8,322 bases of DNA, taken from NCBI GenBank assembly GCA_015485035.1, contig WFUI01000153.1, positions 1-8,322 of the forward strand. The letters run 5' to 3'. A model generated the notes under the pieces. That model was not told the origin of the DNA. It saw only the letters and a program-made list of their open reading frames with translations, and did not search any database. Origin of the DNA: Mariprofundus sp. Its GTDB lineage: Bacteria; Pseudomonadota; Zetaproteobacteria; Mariprofundales; Mariprofundaceae. The position numbers were made by a program, and so were the translations under genes. This document shows, one piece after another, positions 1 to 5,987 of this stretch (its first letter is position 1; each line of letters begins with the position of its first letter).

Positions 1-1163
1 CCCCCCGCACTAAACTGCCCCCACGCTCCAACTGCGATAGACAATAATGGCCCTGCATTGATCGTATACTGATCGGCTTCAGCTCGCGCTCCGATAGTTA
101 ACCACTGGTTTAGGCCATAACGATGAAATACGAGCGCAGTCGGTACGGCATAGGAGAAATTACGCATCCCAAACTCCAGTCGCTTGACACCAATATTATA
201 GCTGTAATCGTGCATGCTTGGCTTGAGCAAAGTGCTGACCTGATAATATGGCACAGTCATTTCTCGTTGCCTGCCAAATGCATCGCGAATCACCAGCCTC
301 ACATCCCCCGAGCCCGCATTGGCATCGATATTACTCAAATCAAACGGCCCTGGCGGCAAATGTCTGGTGTCAACCAGCCGGTTATTGACAAACACATCAA
401 CATCAGACGGTGTTTCCAGAACTCCGTTGATATTAACCCCCGGGTATATGACCAGATTGGGATCCAGTGAAAAATTTCGTGCAACACTTACTCCGGCAAA
501 GCTGCCGCCACCGCCCAACTCACCGGAAGTGGTGGAAAAATCACCCACAACAATACGCTGCAAGTTCTCTGGATTATCCCAGGTTATATTGGAAAGCAGG
601 CGCACCAGCTGACTGCGTTCACCCGGCGTGTGAGTCAGGGAAAAACTGGAAAAGCCAAGCACCTGATTGACGCTTACAGCAGCCTCAACATTTAGACCCG
701 TGAATGTGCTCTGAAATTGCTGATTTCGAGACTCGCTCAAAGCGTAATTGACGAACGCCGCAGTCTCGGAACTCAATGGCGGTAATTTTTTTCGGCTTTG
801 AGAAAAATCAATCGCATTTGTTGCAAATAAATCAGCTTTGGCATTGATGTGAATACTTACATCAGCTTCGTTAAGCCGGTAGTCCAGAACGTCTTTCAAC
901 GAGGAGAGAGATACATATTCCTCCCCGTCAACACGTTGCTTGCCACCCGCAGACAATGATTTTAGCCCCATTTTCTCCAGCATGCCTTCCGGAAACAGAA
1001 TTTCTCCATCTCCCATCATCTGAAAAAATTGTTCGCCCTTATCATCTTCATTCACAAAAACATGCATGACAACCATTTCGGCCTGAACAGAAGCAACCCA
1101 CAGCATACAAGTCGCCGCAAGCAACAGCAGAATCAGACCGGATTTTGTCAAAAAGCATAACAT
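1..1163 (-). CDS. Fimbrial outer-membrane usher (Csu/archaic type), N-terminal part, cut by window edge
   Basis: Translating the minus strand from ATG at 1163 gives 387 uninterrupted residues to the window edge, so the C-terminal part of the protein is missing. Residues 1-28 look like a Sec signal peptide (hydrophobic 9-26, ending VQA). Residues 29-100 resemble the periplasmic N-terminal usher domain that receives chaperone-pilin complexes. From about 150 the early beta-barrel follows, with typical usher patterns: VVGDFSTTSGELGG (205-218), VARNFSLDPN (227-236), then the plug-like stretch TPSDVDVFVNN...PPGPFDLSNI (251-279) and VIRDAFGRQREM (291-302). Ushers (FimD/PapC/CsuD family) form the pore that polymerises and secretes pilins. 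It lies 51 nt downstream of the chaperone gene, as in Csu operons. The start is the only plausible ATG: an in-frame TGA lies 15 nt upstream of it. No good Shine-Dalgarno site is visible, so coupling or a weak site is likely. The family call is firm; the exact clade is inferred from the SCPU pilin neighbours. Confidence 0.92.
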   Translation of the reverse strand, partial: MLCFLTKSGLILLLLAATCMLWVASVQAEMVVMHVFVNEDDKGEQFFQMMGDGEILFPEGMLEKMGLKSLSAGGKQRVDGEEYVSLSSLKDVLDYRLNEADVSIHINAKADLFATNAIDFSQSRKKLPPLSSETAAFVNYALSESRNQQFQSTFTGLNVEAAVSVNQVLGFSSFSLTHTPGERSQLVRLLSNITWDNPENLQRIVVGDFSTTSGELGGGGSFAGVSVARNFSLDPNLVIYPGVNINGVLETPSDVDVFVNNRLVDTRHLPPGPFDLSNIDANAGSGDVRLVIRDAFGRQREMTVPYYQVSTLLKPSMHDYSYNIGVKRLEFGMRNFSYAVPTALVFHRYGLNQWLTIGARAEADQYTINAGPLLSIAVGAWGQFSAG

Positions 1164-1214
1164 CAGTTGCCGGGGTCATAGCTGATATGGTTTAACCCGA
1201 TGCATGCTACAACT

Positions 1215-1976
1215 TTATTCCTGATGTTTCCTGGGCGAGTGGCACTGGTTGCTGCTTACCGACACTTCGGATTTAAAGCTTTTAGTATCCTGCTTCACTT
1301 CCAGGTGAACCACTTTCGTTTTGGCACACTCTTTTTCAGACAGGCTCACGATAAACTTACGTGTCGCTCCGGCCAGGACATACCAGCCAGAAGCATCAGC
1401 CGCCAGTGTTTTGATGCCGTCTGCTGTTTCGCCAGCTGCCTGTATGCCGGTAACCATGGCATGGCTGTTGCCGTGGTTGCTCACCCACACGAGCAACTTG
1501 CCGTCGCTTATTTCAGTCTTGGCGATGGCCAGCTTCGTTTTCGCCTGCAGGGGCTTAACAAAAACCGGCACACCAATACGTAAGGCAAATTTCAGCGCCA
1601 TTTCCCCCGGCTTGATTACAGGAAGTTCTTTAACAAACAGGCGGTAGGTTTGCTCTTTAGCAGCGGGCTTGCCACGGTAGCCCAGACGCACAATTTTCTC
1701 CTTGCCCGGTTCAATCTCGAGCATCTTGGGGAAGATAATGAGATCTTTACTATCGCTCAGCTCATCTGCGCCGCTGCCCTGGCTCTGCCGCCATTTCTGG
1801 GCATCCAGCTCCAGCTTCAGGTTTTCACTGTCCTCATTGACGATTTTAACGGTTGCACTCGTAATGCCCGGCTCAAAATACACCTTGATCGGTACTACGC
1901 GGAATGACCCGGACCAAGCCAGCGCCGGCAGAACAAGCGCCAAAGCAAAAATACTTATCCGCATGTTTATTTTCAT
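1215..1976 (-). CDS. Periplasmic pilus-assembly chaperone (PapD-like, Csu/archaic type)
   Basis: A 253-residue protein. Residues 1-20 form a signal peptide (hydrophobic 7-20, ending PALA). The N-terminal immunoglobulin-like domain begins at SFRVVPIKVYFEPG (24-37) and includes the family pattern MLEIEPGKEKIVRLGYR (about 85-101) and YRLFVKELP (111-119). That last stretch holds the basic residue that in PapD-like chaperones anchors the C-terminus of the bound subunit. A second domain follows, containing WVSNHGNSHAMVTGI. Two cysteines (217 and 245) could pair in the periplasm. Such chaperones fold pilins by donor-strand complementation and deliver them to the usher. The ATG at 1976 is preferred over an upstream in-frame ATG at 2015 because GGAG sits 8 nt before it and the signal peptide then starts properly. 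It lies between two pilin genes and the usher gene; the length is normal for the family. Confidence 0.94.
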   Translation of the reverse strand: MKINMRISIFALALVLPALAWSGSFRVVPIKVYFEPGITSATVKIVNEDSENLKLELDAQKWRQSQGSGADELSDSKDLIIFPKMLEIEPGKEKIVRLGYRGKPAAKEQTYRLFVKELPVIKPGEMALKFALRIGVPVFVKPLQAKTKLAIAKTEISDGKLLVWVSNHGNSHAMVTGIQAAGETADGIKTLAADASGWYVLAGATRKFIVSLSEKECAKTKVVHLEVKQDTKSFKSEVSVSSNQCHSPRKHQE

Positions 1977-2139
1977 AACAAATTCTCCGTATTTTATACT
2001 AATGCGTCTAAGCATAAGCCGATTTCTTGCTGTTGACTACTTCCTGGCTGGCTGGCGTGCAGGCCAAAAATAATGTTATGCGCAAAAAAACATGGCATGC
2101 AAAACCGACCATACTCTGACATATTGTCCGTTTCGCAAT
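1977..2139 (-). other. Intercistronic spacer between pilins and chaperone
   Basis: This stretch separates the attenuator-like hairpin from the chaperone gene. It holds the chaperone ribosome-binding site (GGAG, 8 nt before the ATG) and a T7 run at 2090-2084 (minus strand) without a convincing stem before it. I saw no good sigma-70 promoter: a TATAAA-like box just upstream of the chaperone lacks a matching -35. A 41-codon reading frame here has no ribosome-binding site and no recognisable product. Confidence 0.5.
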
Positions 2140-2176
2140 AAAGATCCGCTATTCATTTTACAAATAGCGGATCTTT
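2140..2176 (-). terminator. Intra-operon hairpin, likely partial terminator or mRNA 3'-end stabiliser
   Basis: A perfect 14-bp inverted repeat (2140-2153 with 2163-2176) encloses a 9-nt loop. In the transcript the stem is AAAGAUCCGCUAUU paired with AAUAGCGGAUCUUU, followed by AUUG, so the short U-tract is largely inside the stem. It sits 14 nt after the stop codon of the second pilin and about 160 nt before the chaperone. Hairpins in this place in fimbrial operons commonly cause partial termination or protect the upstream pilin mRNA, so that many subunits are made per chaperone or usher. The stem is seen; its effect is inferred. Confidence 0.7.
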
Positions 2177-2190
2177 TCATGCTCCGGCAT

Positions 2191-2688
2191 TTACCAGGTA
2201 AGTGTCACGTTTACCACATCAGAATAGGTGCCTGGAGTAATTGTCTGGGCAGACAGCATCAACCCTCTTACATAATGAACGGTTGCAGTAGCCGAAGAGG
2301 GAAATGCAGCGGTAGCTCCAGGGTGGGTAGTACCCCCATCACCAACCAGCGTCGTATGAGCTGTATCATCATATAACTCGTAGTTTAGAAAATTTCCCGC
2401 ACCATCTGCCACGCGTCGTGTTGATCCTGCCGTGTCGTAATTTGCACCGGCATCCAAGGCAATAGTAATAACCTGAAGATTAGAAGTACAAGTTCTACTT
2501 ATATATCCGCTTACAGCGAGATCAACACTCCCGTCATACGAACCAAATGCAACCGGACTTGAGCTAAACGTGCATGTAGGCACCGCAGTGGCAGTAACGT
2601 TAAGCGTAGTCGATCCTGTTACTGACAACGCCGGTGTTGCAAAAGCCATAATCGAAAAGACCATGGCCATTCTCATTATATTTTTCAT
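2191..2688 (-). CDS. Spore coat protein U (SCPU) domain pilin, second subunit
   Basis: A 165-residue secreted protein. Residues 1-22 form a signal peptide (MKNIMRMAMVFSIMAFATPALS). The mature part is a small beta-rich SCPU domain: an N-terminal alternating strand (VTGSTTLNVTATAV, 23-36) typical of the donor strand, Cys39 and Cys67 likely to form a disulfide, a conserved ALDAGANY stretch, YELYDD, and the C-terminal strand GTYSDVVNVTLTW. SCPU proteins are the structural or minor subunits of archaic chaperone-usher (Csu-type) pili. Translation starts at the ATG preceded by AAGGAGAG, a strong ribosome-binding site with AAAAA spacing. It follows the first pilin by 54 nt and shares its cysteine spacing (28 residues), suggesting an old duplication. 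Which of the two is the major shaft subunit cannot be told from sequence alone. Confidence 0.93.
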   Translation of the reverse strand: MKNIMRMAMVFSIMAFATPALSVTGSTTLNVTATAVPTCTFSSSPVAFGSYDGSVDLAVSGYISRTCTSNLQVITIALDAGANYDTAGSTRRVADGAGNFLNYELYDDTAHTTLVGDGGTTHPGATAAFPSSATATVHYVRGLMLSAQTITPGTYSDVVNVTLTW

Positions 2689-2742
2689 TTTTTCTCTCCT
2701 TCTCTTTTATATATAGCACAGATCCCCGCCTGCACATTTTAC

Positions 2743-3252
2743 TCAGTACGTCACCGTAATGTTGATGACATCCGAATAACTTCCCAGTGGCACATTGGCG
2801 CCGCCAAACAGTGTTCCGCTTACCGTGCTGATCTGGTCCAGACCGCTCCCCGTCAGATTCACGGAGGCCCACGGGTTTGTGACAGCGCCAATGTTGCCCG
2901 CATCACCCCAAGGCGTGGTGCTAATTCCTTGATACAACTGATAAGTGATAAAGTTTGTACCCGTACTCACATCGGCTACATGACGGGAAGCGGCGCTGTA
3001 ATGCGTGCCTGCATCAAGATGAATCATGTAGGCCTGACCACTGGTGCAGTTGCTTGTAATCGTGCTCGTCGTGGTTACATCCGCTGAGCCATCATAGGCA
3101 GGGAAATTCATCGGTGTCGCGCTAATGGTGCAGGAGCCCACCATGGTGGCTGAAACCTGAAGCGTGGTACTCACCGATACGGCCTGCGCCTGAACGACCC
3201 AGCCCATACAAAGCAACAACAGCGGTACAGCACTATTTCTTTTCGCCAACAT
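2743..3252 (-). CDS. Spore coat protein U (SCPU) domain pilin, first subunit
   Basis: A 169-residue secreted protein at the head of the fimbrial operon. Residues 1-24 are a signal peptide (K4/R5, hydrophobic 8-20, cleavage after AQA). The mature domain starts VSVSTTLQVSATMVGSC, the N-terminal donor-strand pattern. It has Cys41 and Cys69, the conserved HLDAGTHY and YQLYQG stretches, and ends GSYSDVINITVTY, the closing beta strand usual for SCPU pilins. An in-frame ATG at 3375 exists, but starting there would add 41 residues before the signal peptide and would lie upstream of the predicted transcription start. ATG 3252 has a purine-rich AGGGGAA directly before it, with tight spacing. Being first after the promoter and before the intra-operon hairpin fits a highly made shaft subunit (inference). 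Confidence 0.92.
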   Translation of the reverse strand: MLAKRNSAVPLLLLCMGWVVQAQAVSVSTTLQVSATMVGSCTISATPMNFPAYDGSADVTTTSTITSNCTSGQAYMIHLDAGTHYSAASRHVADVSTGTNFITYQLYQGISTTPWGDAGNIGAVTNPWASVNLTGSGLDQISTVSGTLFGGANVPLGSYSDVINITVTY

Positions 3253-3354
3253 TTCCCCTGCCACCCAATCATCGTTATTGATACACATGCGCCGATAAAT
3301 TCCCCTGTGTCGGGAAACAGCATCGAAACATTTTGCAAACTGTTTGGCAGGGTA

Positions 3355-3360
3355 ATTATA
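3355..3360 (-). promoter_or_regulatory. Predicted -10 box of the fimbrial operon promoter
   Basis: Minus-strand TATAAT, an exact sigma-70 -10 consensus, lies 102 nt upstream of the first pilin ATG. A start site near 3348 would give a leader of about 95 nt. At the proper 17-nt spacing the -35 hexamer is ATCATA, a poor match to TTGACA, which suggests a promoter needing an activator. A TTGAAT upstream is only 9 nt away, too close to serve as -35. Confidence 0.55.
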
Positions 3361-3381
3361 GAAAAATGTATTCAAAATATG

Positions 3382-3399
3382 ATCGCACGTTTGTGCGAT
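3382..3399. promoter_or_regulatory. Inverted repeat ATCGCAC-N4-GTGCGAT, candidate activator-binding site
   Basis: A perfect 7-bp inverted repeat with a 4-nt centre lies just upstream of, and touching, the predicted -35 position of the fimbrial promoter. Its centre (3390.5) is about 42 nt upstream of the predicted transcription start, the usual place for a class II activator contacting RNA polymerase. The NarL/LuxR-type response regulator encoded about 1.9 kb upstream in the same direction is the natural candidate ligand, because this family binds short dyads. The repeat is seen; the binding protein is inferred. An RNA hairpin role is unlikely because the site lies upstream of the predicted start. 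Confidence 0.5.
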
Positions 3400-3427
3400 G
3401 TTGGTGCTATTTTCTTCGCTGCTATTG

Positions 3428-3456
3428 GGAAAACGCTGAATAAATCAGCGCCTCCC
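3428..3456 (-). terminator. Probable terminator after the histidine kinase gene
   Basis: A 6-bp GC-rich core stem (CGCTGA/TCAGCG, 3445-3450 with 3434-3439) with a 5-nt loop can extend outward to about 12 bp with three G-U pairs, beginning at the last base of the kinase stop codon. The 3' arm runs through UUUU and then CCC. The U-tract is short and lies in the stem, so termination may be incomplete; read-through into the fimbrial genes cannot be excluded. Confidence 0.5.
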
Positions 3457-5303
3457 TAGTCAGTCATGCTTACCGGCAGGCGCAAGGAAATGTGTACACC
3501 ACATTGTGGAGATGTTTGAATATCCAGTGTGCCCTTTGCCATCCCGGCCCGTTGCTTCATATTCGCCAGTCCCTTGCCAGGGATCATTTCCGGGGCTATG
3601 CCTTGTCCGTTATCAATCACTTCGATGAGTACCATCGCATCTGTTTGATCCGGCATACTGGCTCGAACTTCCACCCAGTCTGCATTGGCATGCCGAATAA
3701 CATTAGTCAAGGACTCCTGAATAATCCGCATCAGATGCAGCGCAGATGATCTGTCAATCAACTCACAACGAATTGGCAGGCCCTGAACATTCCAGCTCAG
3801 CTTGATACCTGTTTCTTTCATTCGGTCTTGAAAGCGTTGCCGAAGCGCGCCCATAATCATGCCGACATCCCTGCAGTCCTCAACAATGCCATCCATTACC
3901 ATACGCATATCCAGCAACGCGTGAGCCACCATATCGGCCATGATTTTATCGTTGTTCGTACCATCCCTGAACATGCATGACATCGTCGCCAAATCCGCGC
4001 CAACACCATCATGCAATTCCCGCGTTAACCGCTCATGCTCTTCGGCGAGTGCCTGCTGTTTCTGCATCTGCACCATCTTCGCCTGCTCTTGTTTTAAACG
4101 ATCTGTCACACTCATTACTTCTGCTTCGATACGCTCGGTATAGGTTTTGGATAGCTGTAAACTTTTGGAGAATCCGTGGAGCATCCATGCGGTTATCACG
4201 ATCAACATCGTTGTCGGGCCAATTTGCATAATCAGCACGGTTTCAAGCTGATTGGCGAAATAAACCGCCCACCAGTCATGAACGGCAAATACCATTTGTA
4301 TCAAAAAGATCAGCGCCAAAACAACCGCATTACGGTTGTTTTGCTGAAGCCAGCTACGCACACACAACCAGAGCAGGTACAGGAAAATCAGGGCATCCAG
4401 TGTGTGCATCGGCATGGCCCATGCCATCAGCACTGCATCGTTGCCGAACATCAGAATCACCAGCCAGCCTGATGCAAACAACAATGCCAAAGACCTCTTC
4501 AGCAAGGTTTTTTTTAAACCCAGAACCTGGAGCACCAGCAGCAGCATCAACAGCGTATAAAGCTCGAGGGCACCATCTACAAGGCTCTCCCAGTAGAAAC
4601 GCTGCATCGGCGGGTTGTGGATAACAAAATTGCTGATAACAACAGACCAGGTCAGCGCCGCAAGGAATACCCATTTAAACGCAACATTTTGTCGAGACTG
4701 CAATAACCACATTAAACAAGCGCCAAATGCCAGCAAAATGGTGCAGGCCAGTGCAATAATGCTTAATGTCCGCTGAACAAAGAAACGCTGGTTGTACGTG
4801 GGCAAAAGTATTGATTCCGGCCCGAAACTCACATTACCGATTCCGGCTGCATCGTTAGGGTAGCCTTTTATATAAATATATAACCAGTGTCGGCCTTTTT
4901 TCAGACGGTCAGTATCGAGACTGGCGTAGAGAGGTGTATGCCAGTTACGGGACAAGGGCTCTTCCATTTGGCCTCCGGATACAAGCTTCCATCCGTCCCA
5001 CCAAATAGATGCGTTCATGCTGAAATTAGACAGCAGAATGCCCATGTGCTGAGTTGCATTTTCAGGCAGGTCAACCGAGGCCCTGTACCAGACGCCTCCA
5101 CCCCTGTCTGGGCGAGTCATGTTCCAGTTGTCGGGTAACGTGACCTCATACCAGTCAAGGGAATCCGGCGGCGGCCGACTGTAATCATCACTGGACATCG
5201 CTTGCATCCGGGCAAACTGAATCAGTCCCTCACTACTCTGCGCGCTTTGGGCAGGCCCGCTGGCTGCCAGCAAACACAGCAGCAGACCCAGCATTTTAGC
5301 CAT
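3456..5303 (-). CDS. Membrane sensor histidine kinase (7TM sensor, HisKA_3 family)
   Basis: A 615-residue kinase. A signal-like hydrophobic start (1-20) is followed by a periplasmic beta-rich domain (about 45-165) with WYRASVDLP and SIWWDGWKLVSGG, resembling galactose-binding-like jelly rolls. About seven hydrophobic segments follow (roughly 178-200, 208-228, 245-262, 270-288, 292-316, 325-345, 358-377), as in 7TMR-DISM sensors. A coiled coil (about 385-425) leads to the HisKA_3 dimerisation helix, ELHDGVGADLA, with phospho-acceptor His431. The ATPase domain has the N box QESLTNVIRHAN (Asn534), G1 DNGQG (564-568) and G2 GKGLANM (576-582). HisKA_3 kinases partner with NarL/LuxR-type regulators, and one is encoded directly upstream with an 8-nt overlap. 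The ATG at 5303 keeps a positive residue in the signal; ATG 5294, 1 nt after the regulator stop, is an alternative. The ligand is unknown. Confidence 0.94.
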   Translation of the reverse strand: MAKMLGLLLCLLAASGPAQSAQSSEGLIQFARMQAMSSDDYSRPPPDSLDWYEVTLPDNWNMTRPDRGGGVWYRASVDLPENATQHMGILLSNFSMNASIWWDGWKLVSGGQMEEPLSRNWHTPLYASLDTDRLKKGRHWLYIYIKGYPNDAAGIGNVSFGPESILLPTYNQRFFVQRTLSIIALACTILLAFGACLMWLLQSRQNVAFKWVFLAALTWSVVISNFVIHNPPMQRFYWESLVDGALELYTLLMLLLVLQVLGLKKTLLKRSLALLFASGWLVILMFGNDAVLMAWAMPMHTLDALIFLYLLWLCVRSWLQQNNRNAVVLALIFLIQMVFAVHDWWAVYFANQLETVLIMQIGPTTMLIVITAWMLHGFSKSLQLSKTYTERIEAEVMSVTDRLKQEQAKMVQMQKQQALAEEHERLTRELHDGVGADLATMSCMFRDGTNNDKIMADMVAHALLDMRMVMDGIVEDCRDVGMIMGALRQRFQDRMKETGIKLSWNVQGLPIRCELIDRSSALHLMRIIQESLTNVIRHANADWVEVRASMPDQTDAMVLIEVIDNGQGIAPEMIPGKGLANMKQRAGMAKGTLDIQTSPQCGVHISLRLPVSMTD

Positions 5304-5985
5304 GAATAGTGATCAGACCTTGCTGGCAAGCTTCGAACACGGCTTCATTACGGCTGTGAACCTCCAGCTTTTCATATATATGCCGAACATGGGTGACAAC
5401 GGTATGCGTACTCAAAGCAAGAATGGATGCTATCTCCCTGCGGCTATAGCCACGTGCAATCAGATTGAGTACTTCGATTTCCCTGGCGCTCAGTTCGGCA
5501 GCCGGCTGTTTCTCTTCATCCGAATCCTCACGCCTGCCACTCACTGCCCTGAGAATATAGCGTGCAATGGAAGGGTTGATGGGTGACCCCCCCTGAAATA
5601 CATCTATAATTGAGGCTCCGATATCTTCTGTGGGCATATCCTTGAGCAAATAACCGCTTGCTCCTGCCCGAATCGCCCCGACCACCTTTTCTTCCTCGGT
5701 AAATATCGAGACGACAATGGCCTCGGAGGATGGATATACAGACTTGAGTTCACGGATTAATGACATGCCATTGCCATCGGGCAGGCCAAGATCAACCAGC
5801 ATAACATCCGGCCTTTTTTGCAACAGCTTCAGTCCGGCCTTGCAGTCTCCGGCCGAACCAAACAGCGTCAAACGAGGATGCTCAGCAATCACCCGCTCAA
5901 AGTGCCGGCGCATCATGGAATCATCTTCAATGATGAGGACGGCAATCAGCTTGTCTGCCTCTGAATCGTTTAGAAGAGTCGACAT
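5296..5985 (-). CDS. NarL/LuxR-family two-component response regulator
   Basis: A 229-residue cytoplasmic DNA-binding regulator. The receiver domain (about 14-130) has the acidic pocket E20/D21/D22, phospho-acceptor Asp65 in VMLVDLGLPDG, Ser93 at the switch position and Lys115 in YLLKDM, so all catalytic residues are present. The C-terminal LuxR-type helix-turn-helix (about 165-216) reads LSAREIEVLNLIARGYSRREIA then STHTVVTHVRHIYEKLEVHSRNEAV, as in the NarL family. It should be phosphorylated by the HisKA_3 kinase encoded next, whose ATG overlaps its end. It starts 2 nt after the FadL-family stop codon with no strong ribosome-binding site, so translational coupling to the transporter gene is likely. 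Its target is unproven; the inverted repeat before the pilin operon is the best local candidate. Confidence 0.95.
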   Translation of the reverse strand: MSTLLNDSEADKLIAVLIIEDDSMMRRHFERVIAEHPRLTLFGSAGDCKAGLKLLQKRPDVMLVDLGLPDGNGMSLIRELKSVYPSSEAIVVSIFTEEEKVVGAIRAGASGYLLKDMPTEDIGASIIDVFQGGSPINPSIARYILRAVSGRREDSDEEKQPAAELSAREIEVLNLIARGYSRREIASILALSTHTVVTHVRHIYEKLEVHSRNEAVFEACQQGLITIHG

Positions 5986-5987
5986 CG

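Noticed and set aside
123..670. Plus-strand reading frames antisense to the usher
   Set aside because: The minus strand encodes a continuous, clearly recognisable usher here; the plus-strand frames show no family features.
1200..1907. Plus-strand reading frames antisense to the chaperone gene (up to 127 codons)
   Set aside because: They mirror a well-supported minus-strand gene, have no ribosome-binding site or recognisable domain, and are explained by the codon use of the real gene.
2084..2090. T7 run (minus strand) as a terminator
   Set aside because: Only a 4-bp CATG/CATG match precedes it, with almost no loop, so no stable stem supports intrinsic termination.
1996..2121. 41-codon minus-strand frame in the pilin-chaperone spacer
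   Set aside because: There is no Shine-Dalgarno site before its ATG, and the peptide has no membrane segment, signal or repeated pattern suggesting a real small protein.
2600..2872. Minus-strand 90-codon frame bridging the two pilin genes
   Set aside because: It overlaps both pilins in another frame and shows no signal peptide or family pattern; the spacer and ribosome-binding site of the second pilin explain the region.
3253..3375. Upstream in-frame ATG extending the first pilin to 210 residues
   Set aside because: The extension would put 41 polar residues ahead of a clear signal peptide, and it overlaps the predicted -10 box.
3370..3375. TTGAAT as the -35 box of the fimbrial promoter
   Set aside because: It lies only 9 nt from TATAAT, far short of the 16-18 nt needed by sigma-70 RNA polymerase.
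4354..4674. 106-codon minus-strand frame inside the kinase gene
   Set aside because: It lies wholly within the membrane-segment part of the kinase in another frame and has no independent start signal.
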